DNA from: Polyangiaceae bacterium
Lineage (GTDB): Bacteria > Myxococcota_A > Polyangia > Polyangiales > Polyangiaceae
NCBI GenBank assembly: GCA_029941785.1
Contig: JAPYTK010000031.1
Span: 1 to 35,955 of the forward strand
Direction: 5' to 3'
DNA: 35,955 nt
Shown: positions 8,377 to 15,497 of the stretch, in pieces
Layout: the number at the start of each line of letters is the position of its first letter
Numbering within the stretch: position 1 is the stretch's first letter
Made by a program: the position numbers and the translations under genes
The notes under the pieces: model-generated
What the model was told of the DNA's origin: nothing
The model's database searches: none
Seen by the model: only the letters and a program-made list of their open reading frames with translations

Positions 8377-9330
8377 TCACTCAAACATGTCGGCATCCGA
8401 CGGCGACCTGATGCAAGGCCGAAGAGGAGCCGGTGCGTGCCGCTTACGCCAACGATTGAGCCAACCGGCGGTGAGCCAGTCAATTTTCATCGCTAATTGT
8501 CGCTCCTCGAGCCAGGCGTGACGGCAGCGTGGCCACGGCGAGGTCGGATCGCGCGACACGAATACGACCCGTTGCCAACGCCCGATCAGCGTGACGAGTT
8601 CGTCCGCTTTTCGTCGCCGAGCCAATAGCAGCTGCTGCCGCATCCGCTCAGCTTGAAGTTCGTGCCCGCCAAAGAGAAGCCGGTCCAAGTCCCAGCTCAT
8701 CCGGGCCTCGAGCCAGGTTCGTGCCCCACCAGAATGCGTTGTGCGCTCGGGATCATAGGATGTCGGAGAGAGCGTCGTCGTCTCGTCGAGAAGCCGGGTG
8801 GTCCGTAGCTGAAGCCGCGGCAGCCAGGCAGCCCGGCGCGACCGAGCGGACAGAGCATCGAGACGGGTGGTGAGGGGCCCGAAACCGGATCGCTGTAGGC
8901 CGGCGCGCACCGCGGCCTTCAGTTCAGAGGGCGTGAAGGTCATCGCAGTCGGCCCCTTGCTCTGTGCGGCGGACGCTGGGAGAGGTTTGATCTTCGCCGA
9001 CGCTGCCCTCGGACCCTGTGCCACCAGACCCTGTGCCACCAGCCCCTGTGCCACCAGCCCCGAAGACACGAGGTCCGAAGACACGAGGTCCGCCGACTCG
9101 ACAATGCCGCCAAGTGGCACACTCAAGACGAGGCCGGCCGCGTAATCCGATCGCCGATCACTTCCGAGCCATTTGAAGTCGATCCCCAACTGTGCCCCGG
9201 CTGCGGTCTCCTTGAGGCGGAGCGAGCCGGCAGGCGAATCGAAAGGCTGCACATGGGAAGGGTCGCTTGGCTGAGCCATGCGGACCTGGACGCTGAGCAA
9301 GAGAACCGCGACGCTGAGAAGTGGCTTCAC
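8377..9330 (-). CDS. Secreted protein with LVxxG pentapeptide repeats, function unknown
   Basis: The product has 317 residues and begins at GTG with a signal peptide (KPLLSVAVLLLSVQVRMAQ). At about residues 80-106 it has five LV-x-x-[DG] pentapeptides encoded by tandem 15-base units. The C-terminal half contains WLEARMSWDLDRLLFGG followed by a helical Arg/Leu-rich stretch ending LIGRWQRVVF. This pattern recalls exported proteins of myxobacteria with a short barrel-like strand and a long helix. The last 40 residues are basic and rich in Trp. No enzymatic motif is seen and I do not recognise the family. It lies 74 bases downstream of the beta-propeller lipoprotein gene on the same strand. Confidence 0.7.
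   Translation of the reverse strand: MKPLLSVAVLLLSVQVRMAQPSDPSHVQPFDSPAGSLRLKETAAGAQLGIDFKWLGSDRRSDYAAGLVLSVPLGGIVESADLVSSDLVSSGLVAQGLVAQGLVAQGPRAASAKIKPLPASAAQSKGPTAMTFTPSELKAAVRAGLQRSGFGPLTTRLDALSARSRRAAWLPRLQLRTTRLLDETTTLSPTSYDPERTTHSGGARTWLEARMSWDLDRLLFGGHELQAERMRQQLLLARRRKADELVTLIGRWQRVVFVSRDPTSPWPRCRHAWLEERQLAMKIDWLTAGWLNRWRKRHAPAPLRPCIRSPSDADMFE
9013..9091. repeat. Tandem 15-base repeats inside a coding region
   Basis: Three copies of a 15-base unit (accctgtgccaccag at 9013 and 9028, with a one-base variant at 9043) are followed after four bases by two identical copies of a second unit (gaagacacgaggtcc at 9062 and 9077). The length is a multiple of three, so copy-number change keeps the reading frame of the minus-strand gene and would add or remove LVAQG or LVSSx pentapeptides. 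Confidence 0.9.
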
Positions 9331-9404
9331 AACGTGTCATCGACGCGAGCCTCTTTCCTGTCTCACGAAGACGTCCTCCGGGGCGTCGCCGAGCGAACCG
9401 CCCG

Positions 9405-10814
9405 CTACAGAGGCATGCGGTGGATGCCGCCATCGTTCATGTTCTGGGTACCGTAGTTCGCCCAGTAGACATGCGTAGCGTCAACCTCGATATCGTAGGG
9501 CGTTCCTTGATTTGAAGCGGCGGTCTGGATATTGCCGCCCATCTTGGGCACGCTGCGGATCGTCCCGGAGTTCATGTCGGGGATGCCGAAGTTCGCCCAA
9601 TGGAGATCGTCTGCAGCCTGCGTCAGGAAGATGTTGTTCTGCTGACCGGTCGCGAGGGCGGTGGGCGATCCTCCCGCAAGCGGCTTCCTCCACAGCGTAT
9701 TCTTGCCGGTCTCGTTGTAATAGACGTTGGTCGCATCGAGCACGACGCCATACATCAACGAACCGTCCTCCAATTTCGTGGCCATTCCCCCGACCTTCGG
9801 CGCCTTGTAGAGCGCGCCATCGGTGAACATGTTGACCTCTTGGCCGGAGTTCGTCCAGTAGACGTCGGTGTCGTTGACCGCCAAGAAGAAGGGCTTGTAC
9901 ATGCCGCTCGCGATGACCTCCACGGTTCCCCCAGCCAAGGGTACGCGGTTGATGCTGCCGTCGATGTAAGCGGGATAGGCGCCAGCGTTTGTCCAATAGA
10001 CATGGGTCGCATCGACGACCACGTTGCTCGGTGCGAGGAGGTTCGTCGCCAACACCTCCGCCGTTCCCCCGGCGAGGGGAACGCGTGACAAGACGCCGTT
10101 GGTCAGGTTGCCACTTCCGCGCTCGGTGTAATACGCGTGCGTCGCGTCCACCGCCAAGCCGAACGCCGCCGTGGCAGTGGTCGCGAGCTTGGTCGGAGCC
10201 CCGCCTGCGAGCGGCACAGAAAGAACGCCGCCGTCATTGTAATAGGGGTAGGTTCCCATCTCGCTCCAGTAGACGTGGGTCGCCGACAACTCGATGGCAG
10301 TTGGATGCAACCGCCCGGTCGCCAGATCGTCCGGATCGCACGCGCCATCGGAACAGGTCCCGTGGCAGAGCACTCCGCAGGCACCGCAATTGACCGGATC
10401 GCTCGCGGTGTGGGCCTCGCAGCCCGTTTCCGCGTCGCCGTCGCAGTCCTGGTAGCCCTGGGTGCACACCAGTTCGCACATGGCGTCGATGCAGGTCGCG
10501 TAGGACGCCTCGCCAAAGGAGCACTTCTCGCCGCAAGCGCCGCAGTTGGACGCGTTCGTCTTGATGTTGACTTCACAGCCGTTGAGCGGCTCATCGTCGC
10601 AGTCACCCCAGCCATCCGGACAGGTCGCGCCAGCCCCCGCTTCGCCTCCGGCGCCCGCCGCTCCTCCGGGCCCGACCGCTGTCGTCGCGCCGCCAGCGCT
10701 GGTGGAGCTTCCATTCTGGGCAGCATCGGTCTGCTGATCCGAGTCGCTCTCAGCCGTCTTGGCGCACGCAACAGAAAGAAACACCAAACTCGCCCACATA
10801 CCCCACAAGCGCAT
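9405..10814 (-). CDS. Lipoprotein with Cys-rich module and beta-propeller repeats
   Basis: The product has 469 residues. The ATG at 10814 was chosen because a clear lipoprotein signal follows (MRLWGMWASLVFLSVAC, lipobox Cys17); the frame is open further upstream but without coding signs. A Ser/Gly/Ala linker (about 30-65) leads to a Cys-rich region (65-165) with two NCGACG modules spaced by CEVN and CEAH segments. The rest (about 175-469) consists of propeller-blade repeats, each with a D-A-T-H-V-Y-W or similar motif followed by a small-residue turn and VPLAGG. Such surface propellers are common in myxobacteria and often mediate binding; the ligand is unknown. It may be co-transcribed with the secreted protein downstream. 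Confidence 0.85.
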   Translation of the reverse strand: MRLWGMWASLVFLSVACAKTAESDSDQQTDAAQNGSSTSAGGATTAVGPGGAAGAGGEAGAGATCPDGWGDCDDEPLNGCEVNIKTNASNCGACGEKCSFGEASYATCIDAMCELVCTQGYQDCDGDAETGCEAHTASDPVNCGACGVLCHGTCSDGACDPDDLATGRLHPTAIELSATHVYWSEMGTYPYYNDGGVLSVPLAGGAPTKLATTATAAFGLAVDATHAYYTERGSGNLTNGVLSRVPLAGGTAEVLATNLLAPSNVVVDATHVYWTNAGAYPAYIDGSINRVPLAGGTVEVIASGMYKPFFLAVNDTDVYWTNSGQEVNMFTDGALYKAPKVGGMATKLEDGSLMYGVVLDATNVYYNETGKNTLWRKPLAGGSPTALATGQQNNIFLTQAADDLHWANFGIPDMNSGTIRSVPKMGGNIQTAASNQGTPYDIEVDATHVYWANYGTQNMNDGGIHRMPL

Positions 10815-10887
10815 GCGATTATCATAGCGAATTGCCGCCTCGAATGCAGCCCCGCTGCAGAAGGGAGATCTCCGCGCCCCGGCTTCG

Positions 10888-11871
10888 TCAGTCGGTCGCG
10901 GGCATCCGCAATCCCGGGGCGACCGTAAACGGGGTGAGCCGATCGCCGGCTCGCCAGGCGAGACATGCACGAATCTCAGCCCCCGGCACCATGTCGTCCA
11001 AAGCAAGCTGCCCGCGAAGAGCCACGATCGGGACGTCTCGTGCCTGCGATCGAAGGGCCCCCTTCTCGACATCGATCATCAGTAGGTGCAGCACGAAGAG
11101 CCCCTCCTCGCTGCGCGCCCGAGCTCGAGCCAAACGAAGCGGACGAAGTGTCCAGCTAAGCTGAATCGTGCGAGCGTTCGTTGCGCTGGCGAGAAGTTCA
11201 TCGCGCTCGATGGACTCGCCGGGACCGGTTTCGCCCTTCGTCTCGGCCTCAGGCTCCGCCGTGGAGCTCGCCTTCGCCGCTTGGGCTTTCGCCGCACCAT
11301 TGGACGGGCTCGTTTTCTCCGGCACATCCTCGGCAACGGCAGCATCTGTCACGACGGAGGCGGACGCCTTCGGCAGGTCGGCGGCGTCCGTGGACTCGCC
11401 GCTCGCCTGCCCACCCAGCCCGCGTTTGGCGTTGCGCTTCGTATCCGCAGCGGCCGCGAATCGATCCCGAAGCACCCGAGCTTCGCGGTGCTCAGGCTCA
11501 GATCCCACGACCTCGTCGAGCACCCGAATTGCCTTGTCGAAATAGCCCTGTGCGGCATAGATTTCGGCCAAAGTGACGGTGGCCAAAGGGGGCGGCGCGG
11601 TCGGCAGAGAATCGGCCGGCAGGGGCCCGAGGAACATCTTTGCCGCTTCTGGCAAATGCAGCCCCTTGTCGATCACCTGCGCGACGAGATCGCGAGCCCG
11701 CCCGAGCCAACCGCGGACACTCCGCCTTCGAGACACCGGAGTGCTGTGTTTGACAATCTCGTCGACGAGCTCCGCTTGGGTGAGCACTTCGGGTCTCACG
11801 ACGCCAAATCCACGCGCGCGCTCGATGAGTTCATCCCGCGATTGCGCGTGGAGCTGTTGGGGCGTGAACAT
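10888..11871 (-). CDS. TPR-containing protein with Rho-N-like N-terminus
   Basis: The 327-residue product is predicted cytoplasmic, with no signal peptide. Residues about 5-45 (QLHAQSRDELIERARGFGV, then LTQAELVDEIV) resemble the SAP/Rho N-terminal helical module that binds nucleic acid. Residues about 95-140 form a TPR-like pair (LAEIYAAQGYFDKAIRVLDE). A low-complexity Ala/Glu/Lys linker follows (about 145-215). The C-terminal 110 residues are a beta-rich domain beginning around IQLSWTLRPLRLARARAR and ending in TPFTVAPGLRMP. The Rho-N plus C-terminal beta-domain layout recalls DUF4912-type proteins, but that match is tentative. The gene has 73 bases before the next start and an intrinsic terminator upstream separates it from the YegP-like gene. 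Confidence 0.75.
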   Translation of the reverse strand: MFTPQQLHAQSRDELIERARGFGVVRPEVLTQAELVDEIVKHSTPVSRRRSVRGWLGRARDLVAQVIDKGLHLPEAAKMFLGPLPADSLPTAPPPLATVTLAEIYAAQGYFDKAIRVLDEVVGSEPEHREARVLRDRFAAAADTKRNAKRGLGGQASGESTDAADLPKASASVVTDAAVAEDVPEKTSPSNGAAKAQAAKASSTAEPEAETKGETGPGESIERDELLASATNARTIQLSWTLRPLRLARARARSEEGLFVLHLLMIDVEKGALRSQARDVPIVALRGQLALDDMVPGAEIRACLAWRAGDRLTPFTVAPGLRMPATD

Positions 11872-11969
11872 GGCCGCACCATATCACCGATCATCGGCGT
11901 TGACGCCCCACAGTGACCAGACGCACGCCGGCTCCGTCGGCGACGAGAAATCAGCGAAGGAGACATCAC

Positions 11970-12003
11970 AAAACGAAAACGCCACCTCGTCGAGATGGCG
12001 TTT
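11970..12003 (-). terminator. Rho-independent terminator of the YegP-like lipoprotein gene
   Basis: Read on the minus strand, AAACGCCA (12003-11996) pairs perfectly with TGGCGTTT (11984-11977). A T-G wobble and a CTC/GAG extension follow, closing on a three-base loop. The stem runs into TTTTCGTTTT. It lies 44 bases past the stop codon of the gene ending at 12047 and before the TPR gene starting at 11871. Confidence 0.85.
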
Positions 12004-12046
12004 CGAGCACGCTCCTTCGAGCGCGCGCACGGGCGTCGATTCCCTA

Positions 12047-12829
12047 CTACGGATTGGCAACCCGCTCGCTGTACAGGAGTGCGGCGACCGTTTTGGCGCC
12101 ACGCTTGGCATTGTACTTCGACACGTACATTTCGCTGGTGCCAATGATCTCGTGATTGGCAGCCTTGAGGTTGAAGTAATACTGGCCGTTCTTCGCTTGG
12201 AGGATTTCGAAGTTGTTGATGTCTCGGCCGTTGGCCCGCACCGAATCGATTCCGGCGAGCGCCCCGTGCTTGCTGACGTAACCTTCGCTCGAGAGAACGA
12301 TCTCGTGGTTCGCAGCTTCGAGGTTGAAGTAGTACTCGCCATTCTTCGCTTCGAAGAGGTCAAAGGCAGCGCCATTGTTGAGAGCAGCTTCGAGACGAAG
12401 GATCTTGGCGACGACGCGACGGACGGTCAGTGAGCCGCGCTTGGCACTGTACTTCCTCGTGTACAGCTCACTGGTACCGATGACCTCGTAGTTCGACGCT
12501 TCGAGGTTGAAGTACCACTGGCCGTTCTTGGCCTTGTTGAGCTCGTAGAAATCCATGTCCACGCCGTAGGTCTTGACCGCCTCCACGCCATTTTGGGCGC
12601 CAGCTTTGGCCTTGTAGCCCTCGGACTGGAGGATGATCTCCCCGTTGCCAGCCTTGAGATTGAAGTAGTACTCGCCGTTCTTCGCCTCGAAGACGGTGAA
12701 TCGTCCGGGCAAGCGAATCTCTTCGCTGACGCTACCGACCTCCTCGGAAGTGTCGACGGCGCAGCCCGTGAGCAGGGTGGCCGTGGCGAGGATGAATGCA
12801 GAGAGCAGCTTGGTGATGTTGGTGTTCAT
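12047..12829 (-). CDS. Lipoprotein with four YegP-like (DUF1508) repeats
   Basis: This 260-residue lipoprotein has a signal peptide ending in the lipobox LLTGC (Cys23). The mature part is four copies of the small YegP/DUF1508 fold, each centred on KNGxYYFNL followed by N-x-E-[IV] and a SExY motif (about residues 43-88, 90-140, 155-200, 205-255). Repeats 1 and 3 share the GEYYFNL and SEGY forms, and repeats 2 and 4 share GQ[WY]YFNL and the YSAKRG/YNAKRG forms. This indicates duplication of a two-repeat unit. YegP itself is a small soluble protein of unknown function, so a membrane-anchored four-repeat form is unusual. A good ribosome binding site (aaggaacg) precedes the ATG, the upstream region is AT-rich and an intrinsic terminator follows. 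Confidence 0.87.
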   Translation of the reverse strand: MNTNITKLLSAFILATATLLTGCAVDTSEEVGSVSEEIRLPGRFTVFEAKNGEYYFNLKAGNGEIILQSEGYKAKAGAQNGVEAVKTYGVDMDFYELNKAKNGQWYFNLEASNYEVIGTSELYTRKYSAKRGSLTVRRVVAKILRLEAALNNGAAFDLFEAKNGEYYFNLEAANHEIVLSSEGYVSKHGALAGIDSVRANGRDINNFEILQAKNGQYYFNLKAANHEIIGTSEMYVSKYNAKRGAKTVAALLYSERVANP

Positions 12830-12955
12830 GGGTCGTTCCTTCGTGTTGGGTCGTTTATCGTAACGCCAACCATTAAAGCAACATGAATGCCAACTTCGCT
12901 AAGAGACACAACTACTTGTAATCATAACAATCTCACCGATTCGGAGTGTTGTTAT

Positions 12956-12994
12956 TTTGCAATAAATGTTATTTATTCTTATAATTATTGCAAA
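12956..12994. promoter_or_regulatory. AT-rich palindromic site upstream of the YegP-like gene
   Basis: The intergenic region 12830-12997 is much richer in A and T than its surroundings. It contains a perfect 10-base inverted repeat: tttgcaataa (12956-12965) and ttattgcaaa (12985-12994), 19 bases apart. The space between is almost pure A/T. The repeat ends three bases before the ribF stop codon. It could be an operator for the minus-strand YegP-like gene, about 130-165 bases upstream of its start, or a weak hairpin at the end of the ribF operon. No T-run follows, so a terminator role is less likely. I could not assign a clear -10/-35 pair. Confidence 0.45.
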
Positions 12995-12997
12995 TTA

Positions 12998-13948
12998 TCA
13001 ATACCAGATACCCTCTAGGTCGGGGTCCGGCACGGCGTCGTTCAAGAGCTGCTGCGCGCGCTCACCGTCAGCCTCGATCTGAACGCGCAGTTCATCGAGG
13101 CCCGCGAACTGCCTCTCGTCCCGAAGACGCGAGACGAGATGGACGCGTAGTTCCGCGTCATACAGATCCTCGTCGATCCCAAACAGATGCACCTCGACCA
13201 GTGGCGACGAAGCGCCCGTGGCGACCGTGGGCCGCAAGCCAATGTTGGCGACGCCCTTGCCCAAGGCACGCCAGTCGCTCTCGCGCCGAACGTCGACCAC
13301 GACCGCGTACACGCCAAAAGGCGGAAGGACCTCCATCACTCCGGCCAGATTGCAGGTTGGAAAGCCAATCGTGCGGCCCCGTTGATGACCACGGACCACC
13401 TGGCCCGACACCATATGAGGGCGCCCGAGCATTTCGCTCGCCTTATCCATCTCGCCGGCAGCGATGAGCCCGCGCACGCGGGTGCTCGACCAAGCGCCGC
13501 GATCATCGCAGACGAGTGGCTCGGCAATCGCATCGAAACCGAGATCGATCCCGAAGCGCTCCAAGGCATCGAAACCGCCACTTCGCCCACGACCAAAACG
13601 AAAATTGTAGCCAACCATCACGAGTTTGGCGCCCAGTTCTTGGTACAGCACAGTCCGCGCAAATTGCTCCGGACTCTGTGCGGCAAATTCTGGAGTAAAG
13701 GCCCGAACCACGACATCGAGGTTCGGGCAGTGACGGCGTACCAGTTCACGTTTGCGAGCAATCGTCGTGAGCAGAGGCGGGGGGACCCGTCCCAGCGTCA
13801 CGGCCGGATGCGGTTCGAATGTCATCAATTTAGGCGTGAGCTCCCGCTGCTTGGCCAACCTGGCGACCGCGTGGATCACCGCCTGGTGACCACGATGAAC
13901 GCCATCGAAGTTTCCGATGACGACAAGGGCTTGTGCAGCTTGGCTCAT
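12998..13948 (-). CDS. ribF: Bifunctional riboflavin kinase / FMN adenylyltransferase RibF
   Basis: RibF phosphorylates riboflavin to FMN and adenylates FMN to FAD in the cytoplasm. The 316-residue product is normal length. The N-terminal nucleotidyltransferase domain (about 1-165) carries the GNFDGVHRGHQAVI motif, TFEPHP, GYNFRFGRGRSG and the SSTRVRGLIAAG segment. The C-terminal kinase domain (about 180-310) has GRTIGFPTCNLA, FGVYAVVV, GVANIGLRPTV and EVHLFGIDEDLY. It is the last gene of a four-gene run and its ATG overlaps the stop of the upstream lipoprotein gene (13945-13948). Housekeeping ribF at the end of a kinase-receptor operon is not its usual position next to ileS-lspA. Confidence 0.96.
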   Translation of the reverse strand: MSQAAQALVVIGNFDGVHRGHQAVIHAVARLAKQRELTPKLMTFEPHPAVTLGRVPPPLLTTIARKRELVRRHCPNLDVVVRAFTPEFAAQSPEQFARTVLYQELGAKLVMVGYNFRFGRGRSGGFDALERFGIDLGFDAIAEPLVCDDRGAWSSTRVRGLIAAGEMDKASEMLGRPHMVSGQVVRGHQRGRTIGFPTCNLAGVMEVLPPFGVYAVVVDVRRESDWRALGKGVANIGLRPTVATGASSPLVEVHLFGIDEDLYDAELRVHLVSRLRDERQFAGLDELRVQIEADGERAQQLLNDAVPDPDLEGIWY

Positions 13949-15492
13949 GGCAGACAGGTGCTCGGCGTGGGGTGGGCTTCACAATACACCGGGTCGGTCG
14001 GAGCGCCGATCTCGATCACCACGGATTGCGATTCGAGCTTCGCTCGGGTGCCGCACAAACGACCATCTTGGCTCTCGGTCTCGGTCGCCGCACAGATCCC
14101 CGCTTCGTTGGGTACCGTCCAGGCCTGTCCGCTGGGGTAGACCAGATTGGTCGCGTAACGCCCTTGCGGGAGGCAGCCATACACCATGCGCACCGGCCGC
14201 CCGAACCGCGCCGACAACCCCTGTTGGACGGCTTCGGGATCCTCGATCAGTGCCCGCCCCGCATCGTCCCGTTCTCGGGCGAGCAGGAGCGTCAACTCCG
14301 CATTCGGCCGACTCTCGTCAATGCACAAGACGGCCGGACGTAGCGCCAACATCAACTCCCCCGTGATCTCACCGAAATCGGCCGTGAGCTGTGCGGTCGT
14401 CGCCAGCCCTTCGTGAAGGGTCATCGCTGGCATGACGACGACGGGCGCCACCTGCGGACGAAGCGAACTGCCGTCTTGAAGTTTGCTCAACAAGCCAAGC
14501 GGGGTGAGCGCCGGCACGAGCGAGGTCTCCGGAATGTGGTCCAAGCCATCGATCACCCCATTTCGGTCGACATCCTCGCGAGACATCGCAAATTGCGCAT
14601 CCTCGACCGCCAAGAAGAACGGCGACGCGGCGGCCAACGCTTGCTCTTCGCTTTTTAGGTTCGCGTCGAGCTGTAGGCGAACAAATGACTCTTCGGTTCC
14701 AGCTGGGTCGGCCAAATCGAAGGTGGCGATCGGATAGTCGGACGGGACGACGACGCGCTCGACCCGATCGTTGGCGAACTGGCTATCGAGAACTCCCCGA
14801 AAGCGAAACAACGGCCGCTCGTGGGGCAGAGCCAATACCAGATTCACGGTCACACCATCAACCCGAGCGCCGGCCTCACCAATCACCCGCAGCCCGTTGT
14901 GGTCGAGGTCACCGAGACCGATCACCGCGTACTCGACCGGGCCGCCGGCCATGACTCCAGCGAGATTACGAATCGCCCCCCCCGCGATGTCCCCTCGCGT
15001 CGGGAGCTGGGCAATGATCAACGCGGGATTGTAGTCACCATCATGATCATAGAAACCACGAACATGATACTCGCCAGCCGATAGAGGGGCGACATGCCAG
15101 GCCGCCGACACCGTCACCTGTGGCCCGTCCGGCGGTGGACACCTCAGCTTCCCGTCAGGCTCGAACGACAACTGATGGTAGACAGGAGAAAAGAGTTCTT
15201 CGCCCGTGATGACCGACAAGCCGACCGGCGTCCGGCCCACTCCGTCGGGCGGTGGCAAGGATCGCCGATCGAAGACCATCATCACCGCCGAGCCAACGAT
15301 ACGACCGTCGCGCGTGCACGGCAGCGGTCCAGAGTAGACGAGCTGTCCCGCGATCGCGCCAGCAGGCCCGCCCTGAGGTCCTTCGGGAACAAAGGTGTCA
15401 GGCTCTCCGCATCCCGCGATCGACAAGAGACACGACAGCCAGGCGATGTTGACGCAGTAGCTCCGCAGAAAGTGAACGAGGGGGGAAGTCAT
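13945..15492 (-). CDS. Large lipoprotein of the kinase-receptor operon, function unknown
   Basis: The product has 515 residues with a lipoprotein signal (lipobox SIAGC, Cys28). The mature region looks all-beta. Residues about 45-75 (GAIAGQLVYSGPLPC) resemble a transthyretin/carboxypeptidase-regulatory-like strand pattern. Two Asp-rich turns, FYDHDGDYNP and REDVDRNGVIDG, resemble calcium-binding loops. Cys residues near the end (CIDES, YGCLPQG, AGICAATE, LCGTR, YCEAHPTPSTC) may form disulfides. I do not recognise a named family. It lies 5 bases after the TonB-receptor gene and overlaps ribF. A surface lipoprotein encoded with an outer-membrane receptor suggests it could be the receptor's partner for capturing a ligand; this is inference from position only. 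Confidence 0.8.
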   Translation of the reverse strand: MTSPLVHFLRSYCVNIAWLSCLLSIAGCGEPDTFVPEGPQGGPAGAIAGQLVYSGPLPCTRDGRIVGSAVMMVFDRRSLPPPDGVGRTPVGLSVITGEELFSPVYHQLSFEPDGKLRCPPPDGPQVTVSAAWHVAPLSAGEYHVRGFYDHDGDYNPALIIAQLPTRGDIAGGAIRNLAGVMAGGPVEYAVIGLGDLDHNGLRVIGEAGARVDGVTVNLVLALPHERPLFRFRGVLDSQFANDRVERVVVPSDYPIATFDLADPAGTEESFVRLQLDANLKSEEQALAAASPFFLAVEDAQFAMSREDVDRNGVIDGLDHIPETSLVPALTPLGLLSKLQDGSSLRPQVAPVVVMPAMTLHEGLATTAQLTADFGEITGELMLALRPAVLCIDESRPNAELTLLLARERDDAGRALIEDPEAVQQGLSARFGRPVRMVYGCLPQGRYATNLVYPSGQAWTVPNEAGICAATETESQDGRLCGTRAKLESQSVVIEIGAPTDPVYCEAHPTPSTCLP

Positions 15493-15497
15493 GATTC

